From contig QEOQ01000214.1 of the NCBI GenBank assembly GCA_010279815.1, positions 1,175,476 through 1,226,467 of the forward strand: a DNA stretch of 50,992 nt, in the 5' to 3' direction. The translations under genes and the position numbers were made by a program. How positions within the stretch are numbered: the stretch's first letter is position 1; each line of letters opens with the position of its first letter. Shown piece by piece: positions 23,960-36,440 of this stretch. This DNA comes from Brachionus plicatilis (lineage: Eukaryota; Rotifera; Eurotatoria; Ploima; Brachionidae). The notes under the pieces were generated by a model. The model was given only the letters and a program-made list of their open reading frames with translations. It was not told where the DNA came from and did not search any database.

Positions 23960-25670
23960 ATGGAAAAAATTTCGAAAATTAAGATAGACTCGAAATCTGA
24001 AGTTTTGGCGATGATTGATCAGATTCATGAGCGATTTTCTCGTTAACTTTTTGCTTAGCTCGGAAAAGAGAGAAAGAACTGTAAGGGTATACTCAAGAGG
24101 AAACATAAATCGAAACAGAATGTTGTTCGTAATAGAGAAATTGATGAATTACGAATTTGAATAAACGGATTTTTAGAATGAATTATTAAGGTCATTAATA
24201 AATCTAAACAAATAAAAACTTAGAACCCTGATTCGAAAAGGATCGTTACTTTGTGAGCAAAAAGCATACTTTTTGGATTCCCACTTTTTGGAGAAAGAAA
24301 GCTCATTTCAGAAAAAATCGGAAACGAATAATAGTATTCAGCAAAGATCAATATTGATGAGTTTTCAAAATTCTATTCAGATCTTTTTTCACATTAAGGA
24401 AAAGATCATCAGGGCATTCGTGATTCAACAAAAATTAATGTTGAAAATCAATTCAATTATCTTGGTGATTTGAGAATAGAATGAATATTTTGTACTGAAG
24501 ACGTGGTAAAGGCTTTAAGTAAATTTAAATGTAAAAAAACAGCTGTTTGATGCTCTCAGTAATGCATTCTTTATCCATGGAATAAGTGACAATCTCAAGT
24601 ATCAGCTTACGTAGTTCTTAATGCCTCAGCAGGCTATGGTTATTTGCCAGATCAATTTAATGTCTCGATGGTGCCACATGCCAAAGAAAGGAGTTATGAA
24701 CATCCCAAATGATTTAAGGCCAATATCGATTTCAACATCATTGGCGAAATTTTTTGAGGCACTTCTTTTAAGCAAGATGGAATGTTTTGACGAAATTCAT
24801 ACGAACCAATTTGGCTAAAAGAACAAACTTTTGTGTAAACATGCTTACTTTTGTGTAAATGAAACTTTCAATTTCTATAGACAAAATGGTTCAAAATTGC
24901 ATATATTTTCCTTGACCCAAGTAAAGCATTAGACAAACTTTGGAGATATGGACTTTTTAAAAATTAGTGAACAATATTCCGAACACGGTTTGGCGAATAT
25001 TGTACAAGTATTACAGCATCTTCAAGATTTTAATTAAGAATGGAGATGAAATGAGTGGTATGATAGAAACGACAGATGGTGTTAAACAAGGAGGTATTCT
25101 ATGTCCTTTTTTGTTTAATTTTGTCAAAAACGATCTTTTAAACCAATGTACTTTTTTGAAAGTTGGGGCTGCCGTAAATGCTATTTACCTTTCAATTATA
25201 TCGTATTATGACGATTTTGTTATTATGGCGCCATCGCTTGGGCATTGTCAACCTCTTCTTGATGTTTGTTCAAGCTTCTCTACTATGTAGAAAATCGACT
25301 TTAATCCAAGTAAGTCTGCAGCGATTACTCTTCTTAAAGGGAAAATAAATGATAAGCCTCACCTAAAATTAAATGATTTGTTTATTTCTCAATCAAAAAG
25401 TATTGAATACTTGGGGCTTCCAATCGGTGTGGAAAATTTGTAAATGAATTTGTAGAAGAAAAATTGAAAAAAAGTGGAGAAGAGCTCCTACTCACTTTAT
25501 GGGCTGGGTTGCAAGTAATAAATGACAAGTCCTGATTTAATTCTTTCGTTCCACCGAGTGATGTTAAGTTTTTATTCAATAAAATCAATGGTGATGTTAA
25601 AACATCAATCGAAAATTTTGAAAGCATTAGTAATTTATCTGGATATTTAGAAGAAAATTGGATTGGTTAA
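23960..25670 (+). pseudogene. Non-LTR retrotransposon (LINE) polymerase relic
   Basis: A run of fragments in shifting frames reconstructs a LINE reverse transcriptase. First comes a pre-RT region (FSKFYSDLF) and a KFKCKKT block (palm motif 1). Then PKKGVMNIPNDLRPIS, SKMECF-type helices, DGVKQGGILCPFLFN (motif 4), and the catalytic YYDD box at 25204-25215 (YADD in most LINEs). SIEYLGLPIG and a degraded thumb (YSLYGLGCK) follow to about 25520. Many stops and frameshifts are present. The endonuclease domain is absent or unrecognisable, so it is inactive. Confidence 0.85.
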
Positions 25671-26324
25671 AATTTGACCGGCCATTTCACAGTCGGTCCC
25701 TCAGTTGACCTCGGCTTGGCCGGCAAGTAACTGTCATTGGCCGCTTGCATGGCTGGCCACAGTTTCAGTCATTTTTTTTTCCTTGCCGGTCACGGGGCCT
25801 CTAGACCAACTACAACTTTTGAACAACTTTTTGTAACTTGAAGCAACTTTTTTGCAATCAAGAAAGAAATTACAAAACGAACGCTCAAAATGAACACTCA
25901 AATTTTCTTATAACAAAAAAGGAAAGCCTGACATTTCACGCTCCCCATTTACTTGATTATGGGGCTTAATTTAATCTTGTCCTATTTTCTTCGCACGTCT
26001 TTTTTTTATATCTTTCGAAACTATTACAGCCCATAAAAGAATGATAAAATGATGATACCAAAAAGGATCGATCGCAAATTTCGTAGGGATATTCAGATAG
26101 GATAAAAAAAAGAAAAAAAAGAAAATTATCAAAATGAATTCGTAAGCAAGAAAATTATCAAAAAAATAAGTATTAATAGATTCCAAAAGTAAAAATTATG
26201 ATAAAAATTCCATTGAAACATAAAAAAATTCTTCATAAAGTTAATTTTATAAATAATATAAATCATAATTATTTATGTCATTTTTTGGGAAAATCAAACT
26301 TTAATTAAAAGAATAAGAACAACA
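25671..26324. other. GC-rich island then A+T-rich leader of MORN array
   Basis: Positions 25676-25806 are strikingly GC-rich for this window, with several GGCCGG/CCGGCC-type segments able to pair. They follow the LINE relic directly and may be its 3' end or another element. The minus-strand open frame at 25971-26186 is Phe/Ile-rich, unlike any known family, and not called. Confidence 0.4.
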
Positions 26325-29300
26325 ATGAGCGGAAAGTCTTTAAGGCAAATGGTAAATGAAGAATAGCATAAATATAATCAAATTTTATCAAAAAAAAATA
26401 CATTTAATGAAATAAACAAAATATATGACGATGATAATAAGGATGGAATAAGGAAAAGTGTCTTTTTCTTTGCAAATGGTATTAAATATGAAGAAGAGTA
26501 TAAAGACGATAAAAGGAATGGTCAAAGTGTCTTATTATTTGCAAATGGCGAAAAATATGAAGGAGAGTTAAAAGATGGTAAAAGGAATGGTAAAGGTGTC
26601 TTATTATTTTCAAATGGCCATAAATATGAAGGAGAGATTAAAGATGGTAATTTTAATGGTCAAGGTGTCTATTTCTTTGCAAATGGCGATAAATATGAAG
26701 GAGAGTTGAAAGACGATAAAAGGAATGGTCAAGGTGTCTATTTCTTTGCAAATGGCAATAAATATGAAGGAGAGTTGAAAGACGATAAAAGAAATGGTAA
26801 AGGTGTCTTTTTCTTTGCAAATGGCGATAAATATGAAGGAGAGTTGAAAGACGATAAAAGGAATGGTCAAGGTGTCTATTTCTTTGCAAATGGCAATAAA
26901 TATGAAGGAGAGTATAAAGACGATAAAAGGAATGGTCAAAGTGTCTTTTTCTTTGCAAATGGCAATAAATATGAAGGAGATGTTAAAGACGATAAAAGAA
27001 ATGGTAAAGGTGTATTTTTCTTTGCAAATGGCGATAAATATGAAGGAGAGTATAAAGACGATAAAAGGAATGGTAAAGGTGTTTTTTTCTTTGCAAATGG
27101 CGATAAATATGAAGGAGAGTATAAAGACGATAAAAGGAATGGTCAAAGTGTCTTATTATTTGCAAATGGCGATAAATATGAAGGAGAGTTAAAAGATGGT
27201 AAAAGGAATGGTAAAGGTGTCTTATTATTTTCAAATGGCCATAAATATGAAGGAGAGATTAAAGATGGTAATTTTAATGGTCAAGGTGTCTATTTCTTTG
27301 CAAATGGCGATAAATATGAAGGAGAGTTGAAAGACGATAAAAGGAATGGTTAAGGTGTCTATTTCTTTGCAAATGGCAATAAATATGAAGGAGAGTTTAA
27401 AGATGGTAATTTTAATGGTCAAGGTGTCTTATTATTTGCAAATGGCAATAAATAAAAAGGAGATGTTAAAAACGATAAAAGGAATGGTAAAGGTGTCTTT
27501 TTCTTTGCAAATGGCAATAAATATGAAGGAGATGTTAAAGACGATAAAAGAAATGGTAAAGGTGTCTATTTCTTTGCAAATGGCGATAAATATGAAGGAG
27601 AGTTGAAAGACGATAAAAGAAATGGTAAAGGTGTCTTTTTCTTTGCAAATGGCGATAAATATGAAAGAGAGTATAAAGACGTTAAAAGGAATGGTAAAGG
27701 TGTTTTTTTCTTTGCAAATGGTATTAAATATGAAGAAGAGTATAAAGACGATAAAAGGAATGGTCAAAGTGTCTTATTATTTGCAAACGGCGATAAATAT
27801 GAAGGAGAGTTGAAAGACGATAAAAGGAATGGTCAAGGTGTCTATTTCTTTGCAAATGGCAATAAATATGAAGGAGAGTTTAAAGATGGTAATTTTAATG
27901 GTCAAGGTGTCTTATTATTTTCAAATGGCAATAAATAAAAAGGAGATGTTAAAAACGAAAAAAGGAATGTTAAAGGTGTCTTTTTCTTTGCAAATGGCAA
28001 TAAATATGAAGGAGAGATTAAAGATGGTAATTTTAATGGTCAAGGTGTCTATTTCTTTGCAAATGGCGATAAATATGAAGGAGAGTAGAAAGATGATAAA
28101 AGGAATGGTTAAGGTGTCTATTTCTTTGCAAATGGCAATAAATATGAAGGAGAGTTTAAAGATGGTAATTTTAATGGTCAAGGTGTCTTATTATTTGCAA
28201 ATGGCAAAAAATAAAAAGGAGATGTTAAAAACGATAAAAGGAATGGTAAAGGTGTCTTTTTCTTTGCAAATGGCAATAAATATGAAGGAGATGTTAAAGA
28301 CGATAAAAGAAATGGTAAAGGTGTCTTTTTCTTTGCAAATGGCGATAAATATGAAGGAGAGTTTAAAGACGGTAAAAGGAATGGTAAAGGTGTCTTTTTC
28401 TTTGCAAATGGCAATAAATATGAAGGAGATGTTAAAGACGATAAAAGAAATGGTAAAGGTGTCTTTTTCTTTGCAAATGGCGATAAATATGAAGGAGAGT
28501 TTAAAGACGGTAAAAGGAATGGTAAAGGTGTCTTTTTCTTTGCAAATGGCAATAAATATGAAGGAGATGTTAAAGACGATAAAAGAAATGGTAAAGGTGT
28601 CTTTTTCTTTGCAAATGGCGATAAATATGAAGGAGAGTTTAAAGACGGTAAAAGGAATTGTAAAGGTGTTTTTTTCTTTGCAAATGGCGATAAATATGAA
28701 GGAGAGTTTAAAGATGGTAAAAGGAATGGTAAAGGTGTCTTTTTCTTTGCAAATGGCAATAAATATGAAGGAGATGTTAAAGACGATAAAAGAATTGGTA
28801 AAGGTGTTTTTTTCTTTGCAAATGGCGATAAATATGAAGGAGAGTTTAAAGAAGGTAATTTTAATGGTCAGGGTGTCTTATTATTTGCAAATGGCGATAA
28901 ATATGAAGTAGAGTTTAAAGATGGTAAAAGGAATGGTAAAGGTATCTTTTTCTTTGCAAATGGCGATAAATATGAAGGAGAGTATAAAGACGATAAAAGG
29001 AATTGTAAAGGTGTTTTTTTCTTTGCAAATGGCGATAAATATGAAGGAGAGTTTAAAGATGGTAAAAGGAATGGTAAAGGTATCTTTTTCTTTGCAAACG
29101 GCGATAAATATGAAGGAGAGTATAAAGACGATAAAAGGAATTGTAAAGGTGTCTTATTATTTGCAAATGGCGATAAATATGAAGTAGAGTTAAAAGATGG
29201 TAAAAGGAATGGTAAAGGTGTCTTATTATTTTCAAATGGCCATAAATATGAAGGAGAGATTAAAGATGGTAATTTTAATGGTCAAGGTGTCTATTTCTTT

Positions 29301-31790
29301 GCAAATGGCGATAAATATGAAGGAGAGTTGAAAGACGATAAAAGAAATGGTAAAGGTGTCTTTATCTTTGCAAATGGCGATAAACATGAAGGAGAGTATT
29401 AAGACGATAAAAGGAATGGTAAAGGTGTCTTATTATTTTCAAATGTCCATAAATATGAAGGAGAGTTTATAGATGGTAAAAGGAATGGTAAAGGTGCCTA
29501 TTTCTTTGCAAATGGCGATAAATATGAAGGAGAGTTGAAAGACGATTAAAGGAATGGTCAAGGTGTCTATTTCTTTGCAAATGGCAATAAATATGAAGGA
29601 GAGTTTAAAGAAGGTAATTTTAATGGTCAGGGTGTCTTATTATTTGCAAATGGCGATAAATATGAAGTAGAGTTTAAAGATGGTAAAAGGAATGGTAAAG
29701 GTGTCTTTTTCTTTGCAAATGGCAATAAATATGAAGGAGATGTTAAAGACGATAAAAGGAATGGTAAAGTTGTCTTTATCTTTGCAAATGGCGATAAATA
29801 TGAAGGAGAGTTTAAAGATGGTAAAAGGAATGGTAAAGGTATCTTTTTCTTTGCAAACGGCGATAAATATGAAGGAGAGTATAAAGACGATAAAAGGAAT
29901 TGTAAAGGTGTTTTTTTCTTTGCAAATGGCGATAAATATGAAGGAGAGTTTAAAGATGGTAAAAGGAATGGTAAAGGTGTCTTATTATTTTCAAATGGCC
30001 ATAAATATGAAGGAGAGTTTAAAGATGGTAATTTTAATGGTCAAGGTGTCTTATTATTTGCAAATGGCAAAAAATAAAAAGGAGATGTTAAAAACGATAA
30101 AAGGAATGGTAAAGGAGTCTTTTTCTTTGCAAATGGCAATAAATACGAAGGAGATGTTAAAGACGATAAAAGAAATGGTAAAGGTGTCTTTTTCTTTGCA
30201 AATGGCGATAAATATGAAGGAGAGTATAAAGACGATAAAAGGAATGGTCAAAGTGTCTTATTATTTGCAAATGGCGATAAATATGAAGGAGAGTTAAAAG
30301 ATGGTAAAAGGAATGGTAAAGGTGTCTTATTATTTTCAAATGGCCATAAATATGAAGGAGAGATTAAAGATGGTAATTTTAATGGTCAAGGTGTCTATTT
30401 CTTTGCAAATGGCGATAAATATGAAGGAGAGTTGAAAGACGATAAAAGAAATGGTAAAGGTGTCTTTATCTTTGCAAATGGCGATAAATATGAAGGAGAG
30501 TTTAAAGATGGTAAAAGGAATGGTAAAGGTGTCTTATTATTTTCAAATGGCCATAAATATGAAGGAATGATTAAAGACGATAAAAGGAATGGTAAAGGTT
30601 TCTTATTATTTTCAAATGGCCATAAATATGAAGGAGAGTTTAAAGATGGTAAAAGGAATGGTAAAGGTGCCTATTTCTTTGCAAATGGCGATAAATATGA
30701 AGGAGAGTTGAAAGACGATTAAAGGAATGGTCAAGGTGTCTATTTCTTTGCAAATGGCAATAAATATGAAGGAGAGTTTAAAGAAGATAATTTTAATGGT
30801 CAGGGTGTCTTATTATTTGCAAATGGCGATAAATATGAAGTAGAGTTTAAAGATGGTAAAAGGAATGGTAAAGGTATCTTTTTCTTTGCAAACGGCGATA
30901 AATATGAAGGAGAGTATAAAGACGATAAAAGAATTGGTAAAGGTGTTTTTTTCTTTGCAAATGGCGATAAATATGAAGGAGAGTATAAAGACGATAAAAG
31001 GAATGGTCAAAGTGTCTTATTATTTGCAAATGGCGATAAATATGAAGGAGAGTTAAAAGATGGTAAAAGGAATGGTAAAGGTGTCTATTTCTTTGCAAAT
31101 GGCGATAAATATGAAGGAGAGTTGAAAGACGATAAAAGGAATGGTCAAGGTGTCTTATTATTTTCAAATGGCCATAAATATGAAGGAGAGTTTAAAAACG
31201 ATAAAAGGAATGGTAAAGGTGTCTTTTTCTTTGCAAATGGCAATAAATATGAAGGAGATGTTAAAGACGATAAAAGGAATGGTCAAGGTGTCTATTTCTT
31301 TGCAAATGGCAATAAATATGAAGGAGAGTTTAAAGATGGTAATTTTAATGGTCAGGGTGTCTTATTATTTGCAAATGGCGATAAATATGAGGGAGAGTTT
31401 AAAGATGGTAAAAGGAATGGTAAAGGTATCTTTTTCTTTGCAAATGGCGATAAATATGAAGGAGAGTATAAAGATGATAAAAGATATGGTAAAGGTATCT
31501 TATTATTTTCAAATGGCCATAAATATGAAGGAGAGTTTAAAGACGATAAAAGGAATGGTAAAGTTGTCTTTATCTTTGCAAATGGCGATAAATATGAAGG
31601 AGAGTATAAAGACGATAAAAGGAATGGTAAAGGTGTCTATTCCTTTGCAAATGGCAATAAATATGAAGGAGAGTTTAAAGATGGTAATTTTAATGGTAAA
31701 GGTGTCTTATTATTTTCAAATGGCCATAAATATGAAGGAGAGTTTAAAGATGGTTGTTTTGTAAAAAAAGAGTTTAACGGAATTATTTAA
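26325..31790 (+). pseudogene. MORN-repeat protein gene with eleven in-frame stops
   Basis: From ATG (26325) to TAA (31788-31790) a single reading frame runs 1,821 codons without any frameshift. After a short leader it consists almost entirely of 23-residue MORN repeats (core YEGEFKDGKRNGKG, then a GVFFFANGDK-like linker) and closes with a non-repeat tail ending FNGII. MORN proteins are elongated beta-scaffolds that bind membranes or partner proteins. The frame is cut by TAG at 26364 and 28086 and by TAA at 27351, 27453, 27936, 28110, 28212, 29400, 29547, 30075 and 30720; no internal TGA occurs. Other genes here end in TAA, so code reassignment is unlikely. A pseudogene, or an array from which shorter ORFs are made, is more plausible. 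The longest open blocks are 26367-27350 and 28215-29399. Confidence 0.8.
26455..31757 (+). repeat. 69-bp tandem repeat array (MORN units), about 76 copies
   Basis: The period is 69 bp (23 codons) throughout, with units distinguished by a few variants: GTCTTTTTCTTTGCA, GTCTTATTATTTTCA or GTCTATTTCTTTGCA at the linker, and GATGGTAATTTTAATGGT versus GACGATAAAAGGAATGGT. Variants recur in the same order in several multi-unit blocks, indicating amplification of groups of units by unequal exchange. Confidence 0.95.
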
Positions 31791-33076
31791 TTAATACACA
31801 TAATAATAATATTATAAGCTCATACAAGATTCTGAACAATCTCATGTCCCAGTTTCGTTTACAATTATTCTTAGATTTGATTTTATTTATCTTTTATGAG
31901 AATGTGTATCAAAATTCAAGCATTTAATAGTCTTTTTACACAAAATTTTTTACAAAAAATACAATAATACTATTTGACTCTTGAATAGTCTGAAAAGATA
32001 ATTGAAGATGAGATTTTATTCATTTTTGTCAAAATGTTCTTTATTTAATGTTCTTCTAGAGTAAATTTTAGAAAGATGAGATTCTTATGAATTAAATAGC
32101 AACATGAGGAGAAACTTTAAACCTAATTAAATTCCGTAATAAAAGAAAAAATTGCTAAAATCTTTTTTAATTATTTTTAATTAAATTTTATATAATGAAC
32201 ACATGGTTTAAAAACACAAACAAATCCGCATAAAAAAAGTTAAATTCTTATTTAAAAAAAATAATAAAATTAAAAATCAGTTTCCTCTTACATAATTTTT
32301 CTTAATTTGTAATGCGTAAAAAAATCTTATTTAGATAAAAGTATTTATATAAAAGTATCAGCAATAAGATTTATACCAAGAGACGTCGCTTGAGAAAAAA
32401 TAACTACAATCTAATCTGCTAACATGTCAATGTCACACTTTATTCTTTGAATCTCTTTATTTAACCTACAGTGTTGATTTAATATAAGGATTCATGGTAA
32501 AGAACAATACACTGTTTCCATTGAAATTTTGCCCTTTTACAATTTATTAAAGAAAAAAGTTTCCACATAGAATTATATATTAAATGAAGGGTCTTAAACT
32601 CATATTTCGGCAAAATTATTTTATTTTTTAAATTTCCTAATATAAATGTCAATTTTTCCGGAATGAAAATACCTTTTTTTTTTAAAAAACTCTACATTTG
32701 AATTCGCAAAGAATATTTTTAGCTAAGAAATAAATAAGGCAGTTTTTTTCTTACATTAACTATTCTGTTCATTTTAATATCTTTTTTTTTCTTTTTCAAA
32801 ATGCACTGAAATTAGATTATTAACTAAATATAAATAAGATATCACATGGTTTAATTTTTTGTGTTTGAATCACAAAATGTATCCAATGTTGAAATAACAT
32901 TGAAAAAGTGCGATGTTTCAAATGTTTTTTTCAATTTCAAGTAAAAAAATTATTTTAAGCTAATATTGCAATCATTTTCATATTTGAAACTAATCTCTTT
33001 AGTGAAAAAGAATGAGTTTAATTTTTATTTAGGAATTTGAGAAAAATATTGAAAATTCTTTTTATAACTTTTAAAT

Positions 33077-33200
33077 TATTTATTTATTTATTTGTTTATC
33101 TGTATCTTTATCACACTTCCAAATAAAATACATGAAACAAAAAAAATAAAAATTGAGTTAAATATGATAAAATGAAATGAAAAGAAAGATAAATAATTCT
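33077..33200. repeat. Dispersed repeat with TTTATTTGTTTATCTGTAT motif
   Basis: A T-rich run followed by TTTATTTGTTTATCTGTAT and an AAATAAAATACAT-like stretch. The same arrangement occurs at 13295-13460, and the motif alone recurs at about 40998-41020 and 41096-41120. It is probably the end of a retroelement (AAATAAATAAA tail on the other strand), but no protein links it to one. Confidence 0.4.
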
Positions 33201-33969
33201 TTTAGATTTAAATTCACTTTCAGGAAAAGGTGAACCAAAATTGAATTAGGTGATTAAATCTCAAATTAGGTGAAAAACTTTTAGACTTTGAGAATAAATA
33301 GAATAAAATAGGTATTAAATAGAATGCCTAATTCTCGATACTGATATAAAAATAAACAATTGAATTCATTAATTTTTTTGTTTATTTTTTATTTGAATTT
33401 TCTTTAAAAATTTTGACTTGGTGATAATTGAAATTCGTTAGATGCATATTAACAAAAACTCTATGTATAAAAGATGGAAAGTAGAGCATAAATAGTTTTT
33501 TTAAACAACAAATATTATCTTCAATGTCATAGCACTAACCCAAAGTCAAAATTTAAAAAAAAACAAGTTTTTCATGCTTGCAATATTAACTAAAAAAAGA
33601 TTAAATAAAAAATAAATAAATAAAAAGAAAAAAGATAAATAATTCTAAGTAAAAGATAAAAAGAAATAACGATTTATTGAAATGCCTAGAGGTTAGACAT
33701 GCTTAAATGTTTGATAGTTCAGGAAAAAAAGAACAAATTGTTAGGTAGGAAATACACAATGGAGTTAGATATTCGATATATATTTATTCGAAAACTAACC
33801 ATTTGCACTTTAAATGTTTTCTTATTTTTAATTTCATTGATAGCTTAATCGTTTTTTAAAATAGTAATAGTAGTGGTTCTTAGTACGATATCTTACATGT
33901 ATAGTGTCTGAGTACATAACCACCATTAACCAGGATGAAGACTTAATTTTACCATATTTTTCTGGCAAC

Positions 33970-34100
33970 TTATTCCAATAGGAATTGCTATTCTAACAAA
34001 TGTTTATGTAATGCTGGAGGCTTGTAAACCGCTTTTTTTATGAAAAATAAGTGACCGGTTACAACCGGATAATAATTGGGACTTAGATGATCAACTTTCT
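33970..34100 (-). pseudogene. Possible LINE polymerase C-terminal scrap
   Basis: The minus strand encodes, among stops, NSNSYWNKLPEKYGKI, resembling the WNxLPE segment near the end of LINE polymerases. The rest is not recognisable. Short and decayed, so low confidence. Confidence 0.25.
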
Positions 34101-35308
34101 ATTTAATCGAAGCCTGTGCTGAAAAAGATAGCAAGAAATAAGATGAACAGGACTTGTGATCCAAAAGGAATGAATAAGGTTAAAAAAATAAATCTTGTTT
34201 CACTCAAGATTTCCCCTTTGCAACCATTCTGCATTTTTATTTTTTATAATTTTATAATAAATTTTAGGATATTGGGAATTTTGTATCAAAGAACAGAAAC
34301 AAAAATCGTAAAAAGAAGTCACTTTTTTACTTTGGGTCTTAAAATTTTTCTGCAGCTGATATAAACATTTTAAATCCAAATTAAGTCTCTGCAATACATG
34401 TGCAATTTAATTTTAATGATTTTCTTATACATTTGGTGCTTTGCAGACTTGCAGAGTTTCTGCAGAGCCTTAATTTGTGTGGAAAACAGTTTTTACCAGC
34501 TATTACACTTTGCAGAACAATTTTAGACTCATAGTTAAAAAGTTTTTTTTTTTAAGATTTCTGTTTTAGTTCCTTGTTCCAAAATTCACAATACCAAAAT
34601 TGGGTTGCCTAATAACTACAAAGAATTTTGGTGAAACAACCTTTGCATCAGCTCATTCATAAATTTTTCATAATAAGTTTTTGACTAAGAAAATGAATTT
34701 TTTTTCAATTTTAAGTAATTTTTTTTTGATTTTTGTTCAATAGTTTAAAATGACAATATTTAAGGCGCAATTTTTTAATCTTTTTTAACTTAATTTTTCT
34801 ATGAATGAGAGAATCATTTTAAATCTGATTTTGGATAAAAATAGCAACAAGTGTGACAAGTAAAAAATCATACTTTTAATTTAAAGCAAATTTTTGTAAG
34901 ATTATTCACTAATTTTAAAAAAGGTGAAAGAAAACTTTTATAGAATTTATTTTTAAAAATTTTCAGAAAAAATGGTCCCAACAAACAGTTTAATTAAAAA
35001 ATTTTTAGATTGATTTTTTCTTTTTTAATTGTAATTCAAACAAAAAATGAATTAATAGTTTTCATGTTAATTGTTACAAGGTATCAAACCACTACTTCTT
35101 ATCCTCTCCGATCAAAAAAATTTATTTTTCTAGTCTCAATGGTTGATATGAAAAAGAATATTTATTATACAAAAAAAATTAAATCTCAAATAAAATTCAA
35201 TTTTTTAAAGTCATTTAAATGTTTGTTTGAATTAATATTCAAATCGATTTCTTTTATTAATTTAGACAGCCTTTTAATTTTCAATATTTTCAATATTTTC
35301 AAGACGGC

Positions 35309-35424
35309 TTATGCTAAAAAACGAACCACCTCTTTTTTACTAAAACACGGACCGCGGTCTGATGATATTAGGAATTATCCAAAAACTTGTTAATTTGTTA
35401 AAACGGTCCGTGTTTTAGCATAAT
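35309..35424. repeat. Inverted repeat with CTAAAACACGGACCG arms
   Basis: CTAAAACACGGACCG (about 35340-35354) and its inverse CGGTCCGTGTTTTAG flank roughly 50 nt. Further out, TTATGCTAAAA (35309 on) matches the inverse of TTTTAGCATAA. The nested arms could form a hairpin or be termini of a short transposon. A GC-rich CCCGCCGGCCC follows. Confidence 0.5.
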
Positions 35425-36338
35425 TCCTCCCGCCGGCCCAAAACACTAAATTTTATCAGATTTCGGAAGTTAAATATTTCGCTTTTCCACTTATTTGTTA
35501 CACAAAATAATATATATAATAAAATAAAAAACATTCAACATGAGAAGGATATTTTCTATAATAAATTATAGTAAAAAGGAAAAATGTCTAATTTTATGCT
35601 TGAAAGATTCAAAAAAAAATTTATATAAATTAGTTTCTGTCGCAATATTTGGCAAAAAATCAGATTTTTCCGATAAATTATAATTTCATGCTAAAAAAAA
35701 GATTTTTCTTGCAAAAATACAATCTAAAAAAAAGATGAATAAATTGTTTTAGCGGTTTTATTTTACTTTGTTAGATATTTGTTTAATATAAAATATTCGA
35801 AGTCACATCTAAAAGTTAAAATAATAAATCGAAATTCAAATATCAAGTCAATTCTTGACTAAATGATTATAGGCATACATGCTGCACTGAAAATAAATTT
35901 GTTATTTCCCGTGTAGACAAACGCCTTTTGACTATTACCAATTCTTTAAAATTTTCGAAATAATTGTCTTATATCATTGAAAATAATATTTAAGATTCTT
36001 TTCCTACAGTTAAAGCAGAATATAACAAGAAGTTTATTATTGTATTAAAGCAACTCTTCACTTTTTTTAAAAAATACTCTTGACCACGCACATTTACATT
36101 ATTAATAATTAATTCTTGTCATAAAGACCATATTAACATTTTAAGGCTTTGACTTTTATAAAATTTTTCTACAATGTTTCTTCCGTGTTTAAAGGAAATA
36201 TAACGAAAATCGTAATCTTAGAAGGTCACCTTAGCTAAAATTTTATAAAATAACCTCTTTCTTAATTTTCCTCTTTTCGAAAACGGTTGATTTTTCATTT
36301 CTGTTATAAACACTATTCTTTTATCAATATATAAATTC

Positions 36339-36440
36339 TTCTTATTATTATTATTATTATTAGTTTGAGGAAAACTCTCCGGCTATACAGAATGGATCAG
36401 CGTCCTTCAACTTAGCCAAGCGTTAGAAAATTTAAATAAG
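36339..36440 (-). repeat. Possible retroelement 3' tail with (TAA)n
   Basis: Read on the minus strand, a relatively GC-rich sequence (GGCTAAGTTGAAGGACGCTG, then CGGAGAGTTTTCCTCAAAC) ends in a run of TAA triplets. LINE copies often end in such microsatellite tails. No coding part is attached. Confidence 0.3.

Noticed and set aside
26610..28759. Long minus-strand and off-frame open readings across the MORN array (Ile/Phe-rich, Pro/Ser-rich or Met/Lys-rich repeats)
   Set aside because: They are mirror or shifted readings of the 69-bp units. Only the plus frame of 26325 gives MORN repeats, a plausible start region and a non-repeat C-terminal tail.
26455..31757. CRISPR-like array
   Set aside because: The repeats are coding 69-bp MORN units with no unique spacers, in a eukaryotic context.
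26325..31790. Ciliate-like genetic code (TAA/TAG read as Gln)
   Set aside because: UTP21, ARV1, the GRDP-like gene, the Ly6-type gene and the receptor all end properly at TAA without internal TAA/TAG, and transposon relics also contain TGA. Several array stops replace Tyr, Leu or Lys codons.
35010..35393. 127-codon plus-strand open frame
   Set aside because: Low-complexity Phe/Ile/Lys-rich translation. Its end runs into the inverted repeat at 35340.
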